From contig CM055100.1 of assembly GCA_029204225.1 (NCBI GenBank), positions 13,343,017 to 13,407,016 on the forward strand: a DNA stretch of 64,000 nucleotides. Reading direction: 5' to 3'. This document shows positions 13,044 through 23,410 of the stretch, piece by piece (the first letter of the stretch is position 1; each line of letters starts with the position of its first letter). Position numbers and translations under genes: made by a program. The notes beneath the pieces are model-generated. The model did not search any database, had not been told where the DNA came from, and worked only from the letters and a program-made list of their open reading frames with translations. The stretch is from Diphasiastrum complanatum (taxonomy: Eukaryota; Streptophyta; Lycopodiopsida; Lycopodiales; Lycopodiaceae).

Positions 13044-13267
13044 TGCGTTGTTTTGTAGTTCGTTGATTATGGTTAGTTAAGGATTCATGTTTAAATACGA
13101 CTACTTTAACGAGGGTGCTGGTTGTTGATTGTCGTATTGGCATAAACAACTGGTGAAGGGTGAGAGCTATCTTTGCTTTTCTATTATGTACTTTGGTCTA
13201 CTTAATTTGCATGCTTCGTGTTTTGATTTACTTAGTGTTTGGGAAATTAGATTGGAGCTTTGTGGAG
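13044..13267 (+). repeat. 224-bp inverted-repeat arm, B copy 1
   Basis: Reverse complement of 20293-20516 in part C with few mismatches. The pair lies about 7 kb apart in unit 1. It has no terminal inverted repeats of its own that I can see. Confidence 0.85.
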
Positions 13268-13604
13268 CATGAGTTGGAAAGACAAATATATAATGCTGAT
13301 AAAAAAATAGTTTGGAACTTACAGTTCACTCTCTATGTAAAATAATACGATCTATGATGCAATGCAATGTAGAACAAAAATGTATGTCACTTTGAGTTTA
13401 TCTCTTAAGTTAATGCTTCTCCAATGCTCCGATGCAATTTATGGTCTATGTAAAATAGAAATACAATCTATGATGTCTCTTATCTTTGACGCAACTCTCA
13501 TCTCTTCCTTCTCACAAAATAGAACACGGAATTTTGACACTCAAAAACCAAAAACGACGTGATGAACCATCAGGTTGCCGAATTTCTTTCTTTTTTTGCT
13601 AAAA

Positions 13605-14010
13605 GAAATTCGCATGGATTTTCCATATGTGGATAGCACGTCGAAAACTTTTCAAGCGCTATCCACGGGTTCCACTATCTGGATTTTCCGAGGATAGCGC
13701 ATGGATTATCCACACGTGGATAGTTATCTGCGCAAAATCCAATACTTTTTTATTTAGGAAATTAGTATGGCGTATAATCCATGCATGGATTATCCACGCA
13801 GAGCCAACATCCATGTGCCGGTTTTCAAGATCTGGCTGCGGGTCCCGGAAAACTAAGCATGAATATTCCACGCAGTTTGAATTTTCTGATTTTCGACCCC
13901 CGATATATAGTTGTTGCCAGAAATGATATTTGCGTGGATAATCCACTCGTGGATGTTCCACACGCCCATATCCATGACTATATCCATGTCGATCCTGCGT
14001 GGATATTTGC
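13605..14010. repeat. GTGGAT/ATCCAC dyad cluster, B copy 1
   Basis: About nine GTGGAT or ATCCAC hexamers occur in alternating orientation, including TTATCCACACGTGGATA and a palindromic AATCCATGCATGGATT. They can pair into several competing hairpins. Open frames here (AWIIHAWII-like) are read-through of the repeats. Confidence 0.8.
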
Positions 14011-14957
14011 ATGTTGTGTTCTTGTGAGATTTCCAAGACTAATACCACAAGCTAGCCCATCTAAATACCTACAAAACGTCAGACACATATAAACAAGAAT
14101 TTATATAAGCTTACTAGATGTCGACAAAGTTATAAGTGGAAGTTAGTTAAGACTTGCCACCACATTTAGCGGCACAACCGTTGCATCATATCTTAGAAAT
14201 TCAACAAATAATGATCGTGTTGGCAAACTTTGAAGTATAGCCATTATTGCAATAAGAATAGCCATAACAAGCAAGACTATATGATGTATCAAGCCCAATC
14301 CCAAGATGTTCAATAACAGGCAAGATTGTGAAAACTAATCTACAATTTCCCACTATCAACACACAAATTGCTTTTTATGTCCTTGGTATTTTTACTCAAG
14401 ACTACTACTGCACAAGAAACACAAATATCCAGCATGCCCTCAGATATTCATGTAAGCGCCCGAAATTCATCATGTTCTTGCAACTTTTTGTGAGTTCTAG
14501 AGTCTCATTTGTAATTTATATCATTTATGTATGCTGCCTTCTACTATCAACGTCAAACACACTGAAATGAAAATGGCTCCAGCATGAAATATACTCACAT
14601 GAGCTGCTAGATGAGTCAACGTAAATGTTCTACAATTGGTACATAAAAATCAAAATTGTTGCAAATTGAGAATAGAACTTTGAGATTTGGATCAAGTTTT
14701 TAGACATGGGTTTTTGGTTCAAATCTCCAAGTGGATGCATACTAACATTTCACTAAACCACTAAGAGTATCAAATAAGGCCAAATCTCAATGGTGATGTT
14801 GGATACAAAATAGATCTTGCGCAAAATTAGTTTTACGATAAATAGTTCTACTCGTCTTATGCTTTGAACTCGGAAGTTCATCTTGGAACATTGCATGTGG
14901 TATTGTATAAACAATAAAACGAGATGTGCTCAATACAAGTCGCAATTAAAAAAAATT

Positions 14958-15057
14958 GTTTATAAGGTATTGTATTGAATTTGTTTATAAGGTATTGTAT
15001 TGAACTTCTTTATAAGGTATTGTATTGAACTTCTTTATAAGGTATTGTACTGAATTT
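14958..15057 (+). repeat. 25-bp minisatellite, 4 units
   Basis: Four copies of a 25-bp unit beginning GTTTATAAGGTATTGTATTG (or CTTTATAAGG) with exact 25-bp spacing. Confidence 0.93.
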
Positions 15058-15147
15058 GTTTTTTTGTATGTCAGCTTGTCATGTGACTGTGGAATTGGTT
15101 GAGACACCTGACACGAGTGGTGCAGCCATGGATTTGTTCAAAATCAT

Positions 15148-15309
15148 ATGACTACAGATTTGTTAGAAACCGTGTGGAAGAAAATGTACCCGAAAAATGT
15201 ATCCGAGGAGGACATGAATGAATGTGAATGAGACCTTGAAGGACTGGATGTGGATGTGAGCCTACAAGACGAAGTTGGAAGCGATGAGGGAGATGATAGC
15301 GATACATAG
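15148..15309 (+). pseudogene. Acidic-tail small ORF, broken in unit 1
   Basis: Same frame as the intact 53-codon copies at 42571-42732 and 60980-61141. A GGA codon is TGA here (15229-15231), cutting the peptide at codon 27. Confidence 0.45.
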
Positions 15310-15497
15310 AATCATCTCTTCTCTTTTTTATTACGAATTACATGTTAGTATGGAATGTAAGGCCTTGAAAGAGGGAATGGGTGAAGGGAGAATTGATTTC
15401 CTCCTCGATGCTCATGGATATGTACCTTTTTTATAGCTAATATAAATGTTTTGCTACTACAAAATTGAGATCAAAAATGTTGAGTGCATATTTTTTC

Positions 15498-15700
15498 ATT
15501 CTATGCAAATGCAATGTATAGTCTATTTATGAATCAAATGCAAATGCAATGAGTATTCTATCTCTAAATCAAATGCAATGTATAGTCTATTTATGAATTG
15601 AATGCAATGTAAATTGTTTTTTAGGCAGATGAGTTTACTATGATGGAATGCAATGCATAGTCTATGTAAAGTAATACAATCTATGATGTAATGCAGTGTA
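15498..15700 (+). repeat. Degenerate short-repeat region
   Basis: Irregular recurrences of AATGCAATGTATAGTCTAT with spacing of roughly 40 bp. Equivalents are about 42920-43125 and 61330-61535. Confidence 0.7.
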
Positions 15701-16137
15701 GAATAGAAATGTATGTCACTTTGAATTTACCTCTTAAGTGAATGCTTTTCCAATACTCCTTTTTGTTGTTGAACATATTTATCTTTCAATAACTTTAAAA
15801 TTTTGCTCTTCCGATTTTTTGCAATGCAATTTCTTCTTTTATCTCCAATCTATCTCTTCTCATATCCAAATCTACATCACAAAAACAAAAGATATTAGTA
15901 CTAACACTAAAAATCACAACAAGCAAAAAGATTTTATTCATTTTCACTCACATTTCACTCTCATCTCATCCTCACTCTTCACCTTTCTCTCTTTTGTCAA
16001 CTCTCTTCTCTTCCCTCTCACACAATAGAACGTGGATTTTTGAAACTCAAAGACCAAAAACGACGTGAGGAACCATCAGGTTCCCGCGCTAAATTTCTTA
16101 TTTTTTGGTTAAACAAAATTTGCATGGATTATCCACA

Positions 16138-16177
16138 TGTGGATAGCGCGTAAAAAACTTTCCACGCGCTATCCACA
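16138..16177. repeat. Perfect 14-bp stem hairpin in GTGGAT dyad cluster
   Basis: TGTGGATAGCGCGT (16138-16151) and ACGCGCTATCCACA (16164-16177) with a 12-base loop. A further GCTATCCACAG/CTGTGGATAGC pair (16168-16178 and 16198-16208) overlaps it, as does an ATCCACATGTGGAT palindrome (16131-16144). Confidence 0.9.
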
Positions 16178-16536
16178 GGTTCTACTCTCTGGATTTTCTG
16201 TGGATAGCATGTGGATTATCTTGCTCAAGAAAAACAAATATCCAACATGCCCTCAGATATTCATGTAAGCACCCGATAGCAATTGATCATGTTCTTGCAA
16301 CTTTTTCATGAGTTCTAGAGTCTCATTTGCTATTAAAATCCAGTTAATTCACATTTATATCATTTACGTGTGTTGCTCTTCTACTATCAACGTCAAACAC
16401 GCTAAAATGAAAATGGCTCCAGCATGAAATATACTCACATGAGCTGCTACATGATTCAACGTAAATGTTCTACAATTGGTACATAGAAATCAAAATTGTA
16501 CAAATTTCAAATAGAAATTTGGTATTTGGATCAGGT

Positions 16537-17247
16537 ATTTATGTGAAAGTACTGTACTTTAGGACCATAAATGGATCTACAAAAGATCCACAAGAGTGAT
16601 TGGATGCTTGCTTAACAATCTATCAAAAAACTAGACACAAAAAAGTTGATCTAGATTGGCAATTTGACAAACAACAAGCATTAACAATCAAAAGCATTGA
16701 TAAACATTGAAATCCGAGCCCACACGTGTGTACTACAGGCTGTAGTACGGCCTTCAACCTGAGAAACAAGTAGAAATTGATTTGGTTTCATTTGGATCAC
16801 AAAAACTCAATGTACATAGTGAACTAGCTTGAGATTGCCAATGAGCTCCAAAAATTTTCTATCTTCTCACTATGGAGAGAGGGAATACATAGCAAATTCG
16901 ACTTCCTTCTTGAAGTTAGGTGGATTTCCAGCATGTAATAAGGAAGTTAACTCACTCTCCTTGACCTAAAATGAAACCCTAGTCTATTTCCTAGAGTTAT
17001 GCTTGGTAGGTAGCTAGTTGGTCAAATTTTCACCTTAAACTTAGGTGTAGGTCCTATAAAGTAGGGATGACCACCAAATAGACATGACCAACTCTCTTGA
17101 CTTGACCTAACCTACATTAGGATGGGTTTCCCATGTGGCATCATGGCCTCACATGTGTGGGACCCACTTGTGTACACAATTTACACTATTCTACATGGTT
17201 TCTGATCAAGCTAGATTTGCCAATTTTTGGCAATTCTTCACAATTTA
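16537..17247. mobile_element. Solo LTR, 701 bp, with 5-bp target duplication
   Basis: The element runs 16542-17242, begins TGTGAAAGT and ends TTCTTCACA, so it has TG...CA ends within a TGTGAA/TTCACA inverted terminus. It is flanked by ATTTA at 16537-16541 and 17243-17247. Units 2 and 3 have the uninterrupted site with a single ATTTA (near 43959 and 62368). A GTACTACAG/CTGTAGTAC hairpin sits at 16730-16748. No internal retroelement sequence is present, as expected after LTR-LTR recombination. Superfamily is unknown. Confidence 0.88.
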
Positions 17248-17504
17248 GACATGGGATTTTTGGTTCAAATCTCCAAGTGGATGCATACTAACATTTCACT
17301 AAACCACTAAGCGTATCAAACAAGGCCAAATCTCAATGGTAATCTTGGATACAAAATAGATCTTGCTCAAGATTAGTTTTACAATAACTAGCTCTACTCG
17401 TCTTGTGCTTTGATCCCGGAAGTTCATCTTGGAACATTGCATGTGGTATTGTATTAACAGTAAAATGAGATGTGCTCAACACAAGTCGCAATATAAAAAA
17501 AATT

Positions 17505-17578
17505 GTGTAAAGGTATTGTATTGAATGTGTTTATAAGGTATTGTATTGAAGTTGTTTATAAGGTATTGTATTTAATTT
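17505..17578 (+). repeat. 25-bp minisatellite, 3 units (part C)
   Basis: Three copies of the unit also seen at 14958-15057; the first is one to two bases short. Confidence 0.9.
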
Positions 17579-17603
17579 GTTTTTTTGTATGTCATATTCT
17601 CTA

Positions 17604-18293
17604 CTATAGATCTGTTCATCATGTTACTAATCTTCTAATCTATGTGGATGACATCATTTTGAGTGGTGGCAACAAGCAAGACAATAATGGCATCAAGTTT
17701 GCACTCAAAAAGGAGTTTGAGGTGCATGGTCTTTTACATTATATCTTGGTAATAGAGATGTTTAGAACTTCTCAGTTTACATTCATATGTCAAGAGAAGT
17801 ATGCTAATGCTATTCTAAAATATTTCATATGGTAGATGTTAAATCTTGTGATACACCAATGGAGTCAAGCGTAAAGCTAACTATAAGAGGTAATGAAAGA
17901 TCCTTTGAGGACATTACTCTCTATAGGAGGCTAGTTGGTTCACTCATATATCTAACCATCACAGTACCTGATCTTCGCTATTGTGTTGGTAGATTAAACC
18001 AATATATGCAAAATCCTAGTGTGGAGCATTGGAAGGTAGGCAAGAGGGTATTGAGATACATCTTGGGAACAGGAGATTTTGGCATTGTTTATGGAAGATG
18101 ATCACCTGACTTGTCTGGATTTTCAGATTCGGACTTTGTTGGAGATCAAATGGATAGAAAATCCATAAGTGCACGTGCTATTTTTATAGGTGATGGAGCT
18201 ATCTCTTGGATGTCAAAGAAACAAGCTACTATCTCATCGTCATCTAGTGTGGCCGAGTATAAAGCTCTTACATCTTGCACAAAGGAGATGTGA
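17604..18293 (+). pseudogene. Ty1/copia RT-RNase H remnant, unit 1
   Basis: The first frame carries the RT active-site block LLIYVDDIILSGGN, then KKEFEVHGLLHYILVIE and KYANAILKYF, the palm and thumb region of copia reverse transcriptase. A frameshift near 17829 leads into VDVKSCDTPM, LIYLTITVPDL and GKRVLRYILGT. An in-frame TGA at 18099-18101 precedes the RNase H blocks DSDFVGD, SISARA and AISWMSKKQATISSSSSVAEYKAL. Unlike the left-arm fragment, it keeps the A-E-Y motif. At least two lesions, the same in all units, make it non-functional. Gag, protease and integrase are absent. Confidence 0.87.
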
Positions 18294-18539
18294 TATCACA
18301 AATATATATTGTTCAAAAGATGAAGTAAAATCAATTTGAATCGAGATAGTATCCATTATTTGTTGCAAATGACTAAGGGAATCCGCCACAGCATTCTTAA
18401 GACCAGATAGATAGTCAATGTCAGCATGGGAAACAAATGCGAAATATTCACACCAACAAGCTATTCCATGAATATATACTTGGTAAAATCTTTAATAACA
18501 TCATGATGTAGTTGTGGACAATAGTAAGTAGATGACAAA
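17791..18539 (-). mobile_element. Composite gypsy/copia remnant, right inverted arm, unit 1
   Basis: Imperfect reverse complement of 1120-1870 with the same gypsy/copia join. With the left arm of unit 2 (21923-22673) it brackets the secreted-protein gene between inverted arms about 3.4 kb apart. Confidence 0.8.
18300..18530 (-). pseudogene. Ty3/gypsy RNase H fragment, right arm, unit 1
   Basis: The minus strand reads HADIDYLSGLKNAVADSLSH, the same domain end as 1203-1400 but more decayed. The NQRQAR segment is missing and the start is lost. Confidence 0.65.
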
Positions 18540-18543
18540 GTGC

Positions 18544-18549
18544 TTTATT
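18544..18549 (-). terminator. Polyadenylation signal AATAAA
   Basis: AATAAA on the minus strand, about 37 bases past the stop codon of the secreted-protein gene. Confidence 0.5.
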
Positions 18550-18585
18550 CACCAAGAGTCCAACAAGCAAGAATGGGCCCGAGGC

Positions 18586-18981
18586 TTAGAAAACTATGAA
18601 TTGGAGGTCATTGTTGTTGTTGTCTATGAAGAAGCCACCCACTTGACCATTGGATTGGCAGCTCGAAACCACATTACTGAGGTCAGCCCCAGCCACATCA
18701 CAAGGCACACATTGGTTACAAGCGCCACATATTCCAACTTGACAGGACCCAGATGTATGCATGGTTGTGCACAATGAGCCACCACAATTGTTTTGACAGC
18801 ATTGTGTGCCCGATCCCAAACTTGTGATAAACGCTGCAGCATTAACACAATCATACACGCTAGGACTAGCTCCGGAGGTCTGACAGGTGGTTTGTGCGTG
18901 TGCCACATAATGCTGCCCCATCCCCATGAGCATCACAAGCCCGCACAGAAGAGTTTCCGCGGTCCTCATGTTCACCGGCAC
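18586..18981 (-). CDS. Small secreted cysteine-rich protein, copy 1
   Basis: 131 codons from ATG at 18981; an in-frame ATG at codon 5 is an equally good start. Residues 5-30 form a signal peptide: MRTAE, then a hydrophobic core LLCGLVMLMGMG, ending near AHAQ. The mature part has 12 cysteines (even, all could pair), with SPSVYDC, QCC, GSCQVGICG and a GQVGGFF end. The SP-x-DC / GSC / GxVGG spacing recalls Ecp2/Hce2 and KP4-like secreted proteins of fungi and mosses, which act outside the cell on other organisms or on host development. This is pattern recognition, not a proven homology. No intron is needed. A TATA-like box lies about 125 bp upstream and AATAAA just downstream. The gene ends next to retroelement remnants. 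Confidence 0.72.
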   Translation of the reverse strand: MPVNMRTAETLLCGLVMLMGMGQHYVAHAQTTCQTSGASPSVYDCVNAAAFITSLGSGTQCCQNNCGGSLCTTMHTSGSCQVGICGACNQCVPCDVAGADLSNVVSSCQSNGQVGGFFIDNNNNDLQFIVF

Positions 18982-19105
18982 TGAAGCACAGAAATGATCG
19001 CTCGTTACTGGCCCGCAAATTAGGCACTAGTGGATGATGCAGATCCAAACAAGAGTAGAAACTTGAAAATGGTACTGTGTGGAGAGGCCATACTGATACG
19101 ACCAG

Positions 19106-19113
19106 CTTTATAG
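19106..19113 (-). promoter_or_regulatory. TATA-like box for secreted-protein gene
   Basis: CTATAAAG on the minus strand, about 125 bp before the ATG at 18981. It would give a 5' leader of roughly 95 bases. Confidence 0.45.
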
Positions 19114-19664
19114 CCATTGTGAAACATGGATTTGAGCAGCTCACGTGATGAATGAGTCAGGATTGTCGCTAAAGCTGTAGATCGATTAATCATCAAACGC
19201 GTCGCGCTGCCTTCGATCGAGACTACCAAGAATTTAGATGTGCTACGTCGCAACTCAGGACTCGGTCCATCAAAATCCTCAAACTTCTGTGAACCCGACA
19301 TGACTTTATGAAAAGAGGCGTGTTGAACTAGATTTTGATGGAGTCTGAAGTCCTGGAATCCGAGCAGTGCTCATTTTAGATTTCTTAGAATAATAAGCTA
19401 AATTCAGTTAATTTGAGAGTATTCTTCCTCTTCATAAAAATTTTTACGTGATCGCCTCTTGAAAGCTGAATATAAATTATTGTATAATTGAAAATTCTAA
19501 TATAGAAAAATATGAAACATTTGAATCAAATATGTGAAAGAAACATGCAACTCATGTCATAGATTTGACTATATCAAACAAACCTTTGGACGTTTCAAAC
19601 CCTAAACAAACTGATCTACATTTGTACAGTTCTTGAACAAGGAGAAACTCTTCTTACTTAGAAA

Positions 19665-19698
19665 TTAGGGTTAGGGTATTAAGGTTTAGGGTTTAGGG
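19665..19698 (+). repeat. Interstitial plant telomere motifs
   Basis: Two exact TTTAGGG units at 19685-19698 preceded by TTAGGGTTAGGG at 19665-19676. Too short to be a telomere relic with certainty; it could be a telo-box. Confidence 0.6.
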
Positions 19699-20292
19699 TC
19701 TGTCTAAACAATTTTAGGCATGGAAACTGTAGTTCACACATTATGTGTGTGGTTAGGGTATAAATCTTTGACATTGTTTCTGTCTAGTTCGCAGTATCCA
19801 GCCCAACATTAGCCTGAGTTTAGTGAGTGTTAGTACTAATTTTTAGTTTCTATTGTAGTTCCCCATGATGAGTGGAAAGTTATAGATGAGTCATTGCATT
19901 TCAGCCTTAAATTGTTCTACTGAATGCATAACTCTTATATTCGACGCTTGTTCAAGGAATATATGGAATGCTGGGAGCATGGCTTGAAACAATGGGCCGC
20001 TTTCCAAGATAAGATAATCAGAACATTTCTTTTCAAAGTAAAAAATCCCATGCAATCTTTACCTAAATGAAGGTTTGGATCGAACCAACTTGGACAAGGG
20101 TTCTCAACCTTGGCTAGATTTGGAGGATAAATCATGCCTGTCAAATTTTGCTCTGCCACTGTTGGTGTAGCACAATGGTAGGGTTCCTTCGAACTGGGAG
20201 TTGGGGAGATAAAGTCCTACACCAAAATAGCTTCCTAAATGGAACATAGTATTCACAATAGACAAACCCACTTGTGCACCAAAAACCACAAA

Positions 20293-20516
20293 CTCCACAA
20301 AGCTCCAATCTAATTACCCAAACACTAAGTAAATCAAAACACGAAGCATGCAAATTAAGTAGACCAAAGTACATAATAGAAGAGCAAAGATAGCTCTCAC
20401 CCTTCACCAGTTGTTTACGCCAATTCGACAATCAACAACCAGCACCCTCGTTAAAGTAGTCGTATTTAAACATGAATCCCTAACTAACCATAATCGACGA
20501 ACTACAAAACAACGCA
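20293..20516 (-). repeat. 224-bp inverted-repeat arm, part C of unit 1
   Basis: Reverse complement of 13044-13267 and of its three other B copies. Confidence 0.85.
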
Positions 20517-22005
20517 CCCTACAACTTTTGAAAATGGCCTGACCTCATATTACAATGAAACAAATATTTTCACGATTTAAGGATACACAGAGGCCTACAT
20601 AAATCATTCTGGCCTAACACATATCTCGAGACAAAATAAAGCCACTTCCACTGAGCTTATTATCTGCCTCTGCTCAACTATTTCTTGCGGTGTACTATCT
20701 TATTGTCTTGATTGTTGTCATCTGCATTTGGATTTGGTATTGGAAAGAGGAAATATTCGAAGTATGAACTATTGTCAAAGTACAGATAGAATGTGCCAAC
20801 CCTTTCTCATTCCAATATCTTTTAATGATTAATTAAGTGTGGTTTTGGAATTTTGAAAATTATGATTGATGAATCATAGGATTCTAAATATTTATGATTG
20901 ATGGATCACAAATAAATAATTAGTTGTTATCACAAGATTATAAGGAAATGTGATCATTCTTATAAATGACGAATAATTTGTGATCTATTGAAGGAGTCAA
21001 GAATTTAGCTCAGCTGGTTTGAAATCTAAATTTATTTACTCCTGGACCAGTCTTTAATTGAGAACGTACGTGTCTCACAGGCATTTTTATAGGGTAATTT
21101 ATTTTACTTATGAGAAATATGCTTACCTTAGTCAGTGAAACTCTAGTACAGGTTGTAGTCTACAGATGCTTGTGTACAATAATTAGCCTAGATCTCTAGT
21201 TAATTGGGAGACAAAAAAGTCTATCGAGATTGAATGGCTGGTATTTTCTAGCATGAGATGCTAGGAACAGATCACTTAACTCAAGAGAGTATCTGGAGTA
21301 TTCAGAATTGAGTTATAATCGTTTTTATCTTCATGGATCTCCTAGAGATTTTGGTAGAGTGAACTGTTATATCTTAGTTTTTGAATTCTAAGAGTATTTG
21401 TACCATGAAGCATTTATGACAAGTCTTTCAAAAATTATGGATGGTCTTCGACTATAATTGTTTGCTTCTTTAAACTTTGAACATAGATCTCTAATGTAAA
21501 GTGATAATTTATGTAGATTAAGTTTACATGAAAGTGATGTTACTTGTTGGAGAAGAGTTAAACCCAATTGAAAAATTGACCACTTAACGTACTTTTGAAT
21601 ATAATATAGTACTTCAGAGCAGAAATATACATTTGAAAAATTGTTATTTGATATTTGAAGTCAAACTAAGGGTAATGATAATGATTTCTCTGGATAAATG
21701 TGAAAGTTAAAGGATTTGCTCTTTAGCTTATGAACTTAATCTTCGGGATATGTCGACTACTCATCTAGTGTTTTATGTACGCCGGTTAAAACTTAACCTA
21801 ATGGTATATTATATTTCCATAATTGTATATGTGCTCCACATAATCGTCACACACAAAATAATCCTATCTATGAACATCATGATGTGCAATTTCCCACTCA
21901 TCTTGGTAGCAGACTTATCACCTTTTGTCATCCACTTACTATTGTCCACAACTACATCATGATGTTTTTAAAGATTTTACCAAGTATATATTTATGGAAT
22001 AGGTT

Positions 22006-22203
22006 ATGAATCAACGTCAAGCTCGTTGGTGTAAATATTTGGATTTCTTTTCCCATGTTGACATTGACTATCTTTCTGGTGTTGAGAATGTTGTGGCAGA
22101 TATCCTTAGTCATTTGCAACAAATCATGGATATTATCTCGACTCAAACTAATTTTACTTCCTCTTTTGAACAAATATATATTCGTGATAGCACATCTCCT
22201 TTG
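22006..22203 (+). pseudogene. Ty3/gypsy RNase H fragment, unit 2
   Basis: Same NQRQARW and NVVAD-LSH blocks as the unit 1 copy, with E replaced by D after KYL. Confidence 0.75.
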
Positions 22204-22633
22204 TGCAAGATGTAAGAGCTTTATACTTCGTCGTACTAGATGACAATGAGATAGTAGCTTGTTTCGTTGACATCCAAGAGATAGCATGTGCACTTATAGA
22301 TTTTCTATCCATTTGATCTCCAACAAAGTCCGAATCTAAAAATCCAAACAAGTTAGATGATGATCCTCCATAAACAATGCCAAAATCTCTTGTTCCCAAG
22401 ATGTATCTCAATACCCTCTTTCCTAGATTTAAATGCTCCACACTAGGATTTTGCATGAATTGGCTTAATCTACCAACACAAGAGCTAAGATCGGGTCTTG
22501 TGATGGTTAGATATATGAGTGAACCACATAGCTTCCTATAGAGAGTAATGTCCTCGAAGGATCTTTCATTACCTCTTATAGTTAGCTTTACACTTGACTC
22601 CATTGGTGTATCACAAGATTTAGCATCTACCAT
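22200..22633 (-). pseudogene. Ty1/copia RT-RNase H fragment, unit 2 left arm
   Basis: Same blocks as 1397-1830. It retains LTIRGNERS where unit 1 has a G-to-D change. Confidence 0.85.
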
Positions 22634-23410
22634 ATGAAATATTTTAGAATAGCATTAGCACACTTCTCATGATAACTCAGCTTAGAGTTATTTTACCGAT
22701 ACTTTCTTTTTTAGTCAAAAAACACTAATAATTGCGAATGTAGCCAAATTCTTGCTTTGTGCAACTTCAAACATGAAAACAAATTAATATCAAATTTGTT
22801 ATAATAGAGCACACACTTATCAAAATCATAGATATATTTCAAATTTAAAATATATTATAATATGCAAATTAGATATGAATCACTTGAAAAGTGCATTAAA
22901 TTTTATTTATCGTATCAATGATATGCTCTAAGAGTTTAGGAGGAGCCAAAGGACAAGTCAATGTATTGTCCCACGCATGTGAAACAAGTATCCTTAACTT
23001 ATATTCCATCAAATTGATGGTACTGCATGCAAAAGCAGAAAATCGGTACATCTTCACAAAAATTTAAGATATGACAATATGACATGACAAGGCCTTTGTG
23101 GTACAATATCACATCGTTCTTGTTTTATATGGAAAATCATTTTTTTATCATGCAATCTCACCAACAGGAGTTCTTTGACCTACATGAGGTACAAATATAA
23201 TTCGTTAGATTCTACCACAACAACAAAATTCAAATGTACCAATTCTTTATTTTTGATCAATACATGTTATTATTATTATTATTTGAGATTTCGTTGCCCA
23301 AAATTTCTCAATATGAAGTCTATGAATTTTAACAACAGACTCTTAAAACTCTCATGCAAAATTCTAAGCCAATTTCTATTTTTTTATATCAAAGTCCTAA
23401 AATAGAAAAA

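Larger units (their letters stand above)
13333..15075 (+). repeat. Diverged direct repeat, copy a (end of B)
   Basis: Collinear with 15660-17600 through shared blocks: the ATGTATGTCACTTTGA block, the ACCAAAAACGACGTGA block, the GTGGAT dyads, the CCCTCAGATATTCATG block and the 25-bp minisatellite. Divergence is much higher than between units, so this duplication is older than the unit array. Analogous pairs occur in units 2 and 3. Confidence 0.75.
15660..17600 (+). repeat. Diverged direct repeat, copy b (start of C)
   Basis: Partner of 13333-15075. In unit 1 it is interrupted by the solo LTR at 16542-17242. The equivalents in units 2 (about 43083-44320) and 3 (about 61492-62729) are uninterrupted. 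Confidence 0.75.
18982..20292. other. Upstream region of the secreted gene and unassigned sequence
   Basis: Holds the TATA-like box (19106-19113) and telomere motifs (19665-19698). Short minus-strand frames at 19020-19301 and 19935-20159 persist in unit 2 but carry no recognised motif. The equivalent is 45702-47012. Confidence 0.4.
21923..22673 (+). mobile_element. Composite gypsy/copia remnant, left inverted arm, unit 2
   Basis: Copy of 1120-1870. It contains gypsy and copia fragments in opposing orientation. Confidence 0.8.

Noticed and set aside
13160-13345. 61-codon hydrophobic frame conserved in all B modules
   Set aside because: It lies in the 224-bp inverted-repeat arm, and its identity is explained by the recent module duplication. 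There is no upstream or downstream gene signal.
13605-14010. TTATCCACA motifs as bacterial DnaA boxes or a replication origin
   Set aside because: Context is a plant nuclear repeat with no bacterial genes. The motif is part of a palindromic hexamer cluster.
13659-14048. 129-codon minus-strand frame with HVWIIH/AWIIHAWII
   Set aside because: The repeated peptide comes from the GTGGAT/ATCCAC dyads. The copy 2 frame is changed by indels and there are no protein family motifs.
14958-15057. 25-bp repeats as a CRISPR array
   Set aside because: The units are contiguous with no spacers, so this is a minisatellite in plant DNA.
19020-19301. 93-codon minus-strand frame upstream of the secreted gene
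   Set aside because: It overlaps the likely promoter of the secreted gene and shows no motifs.
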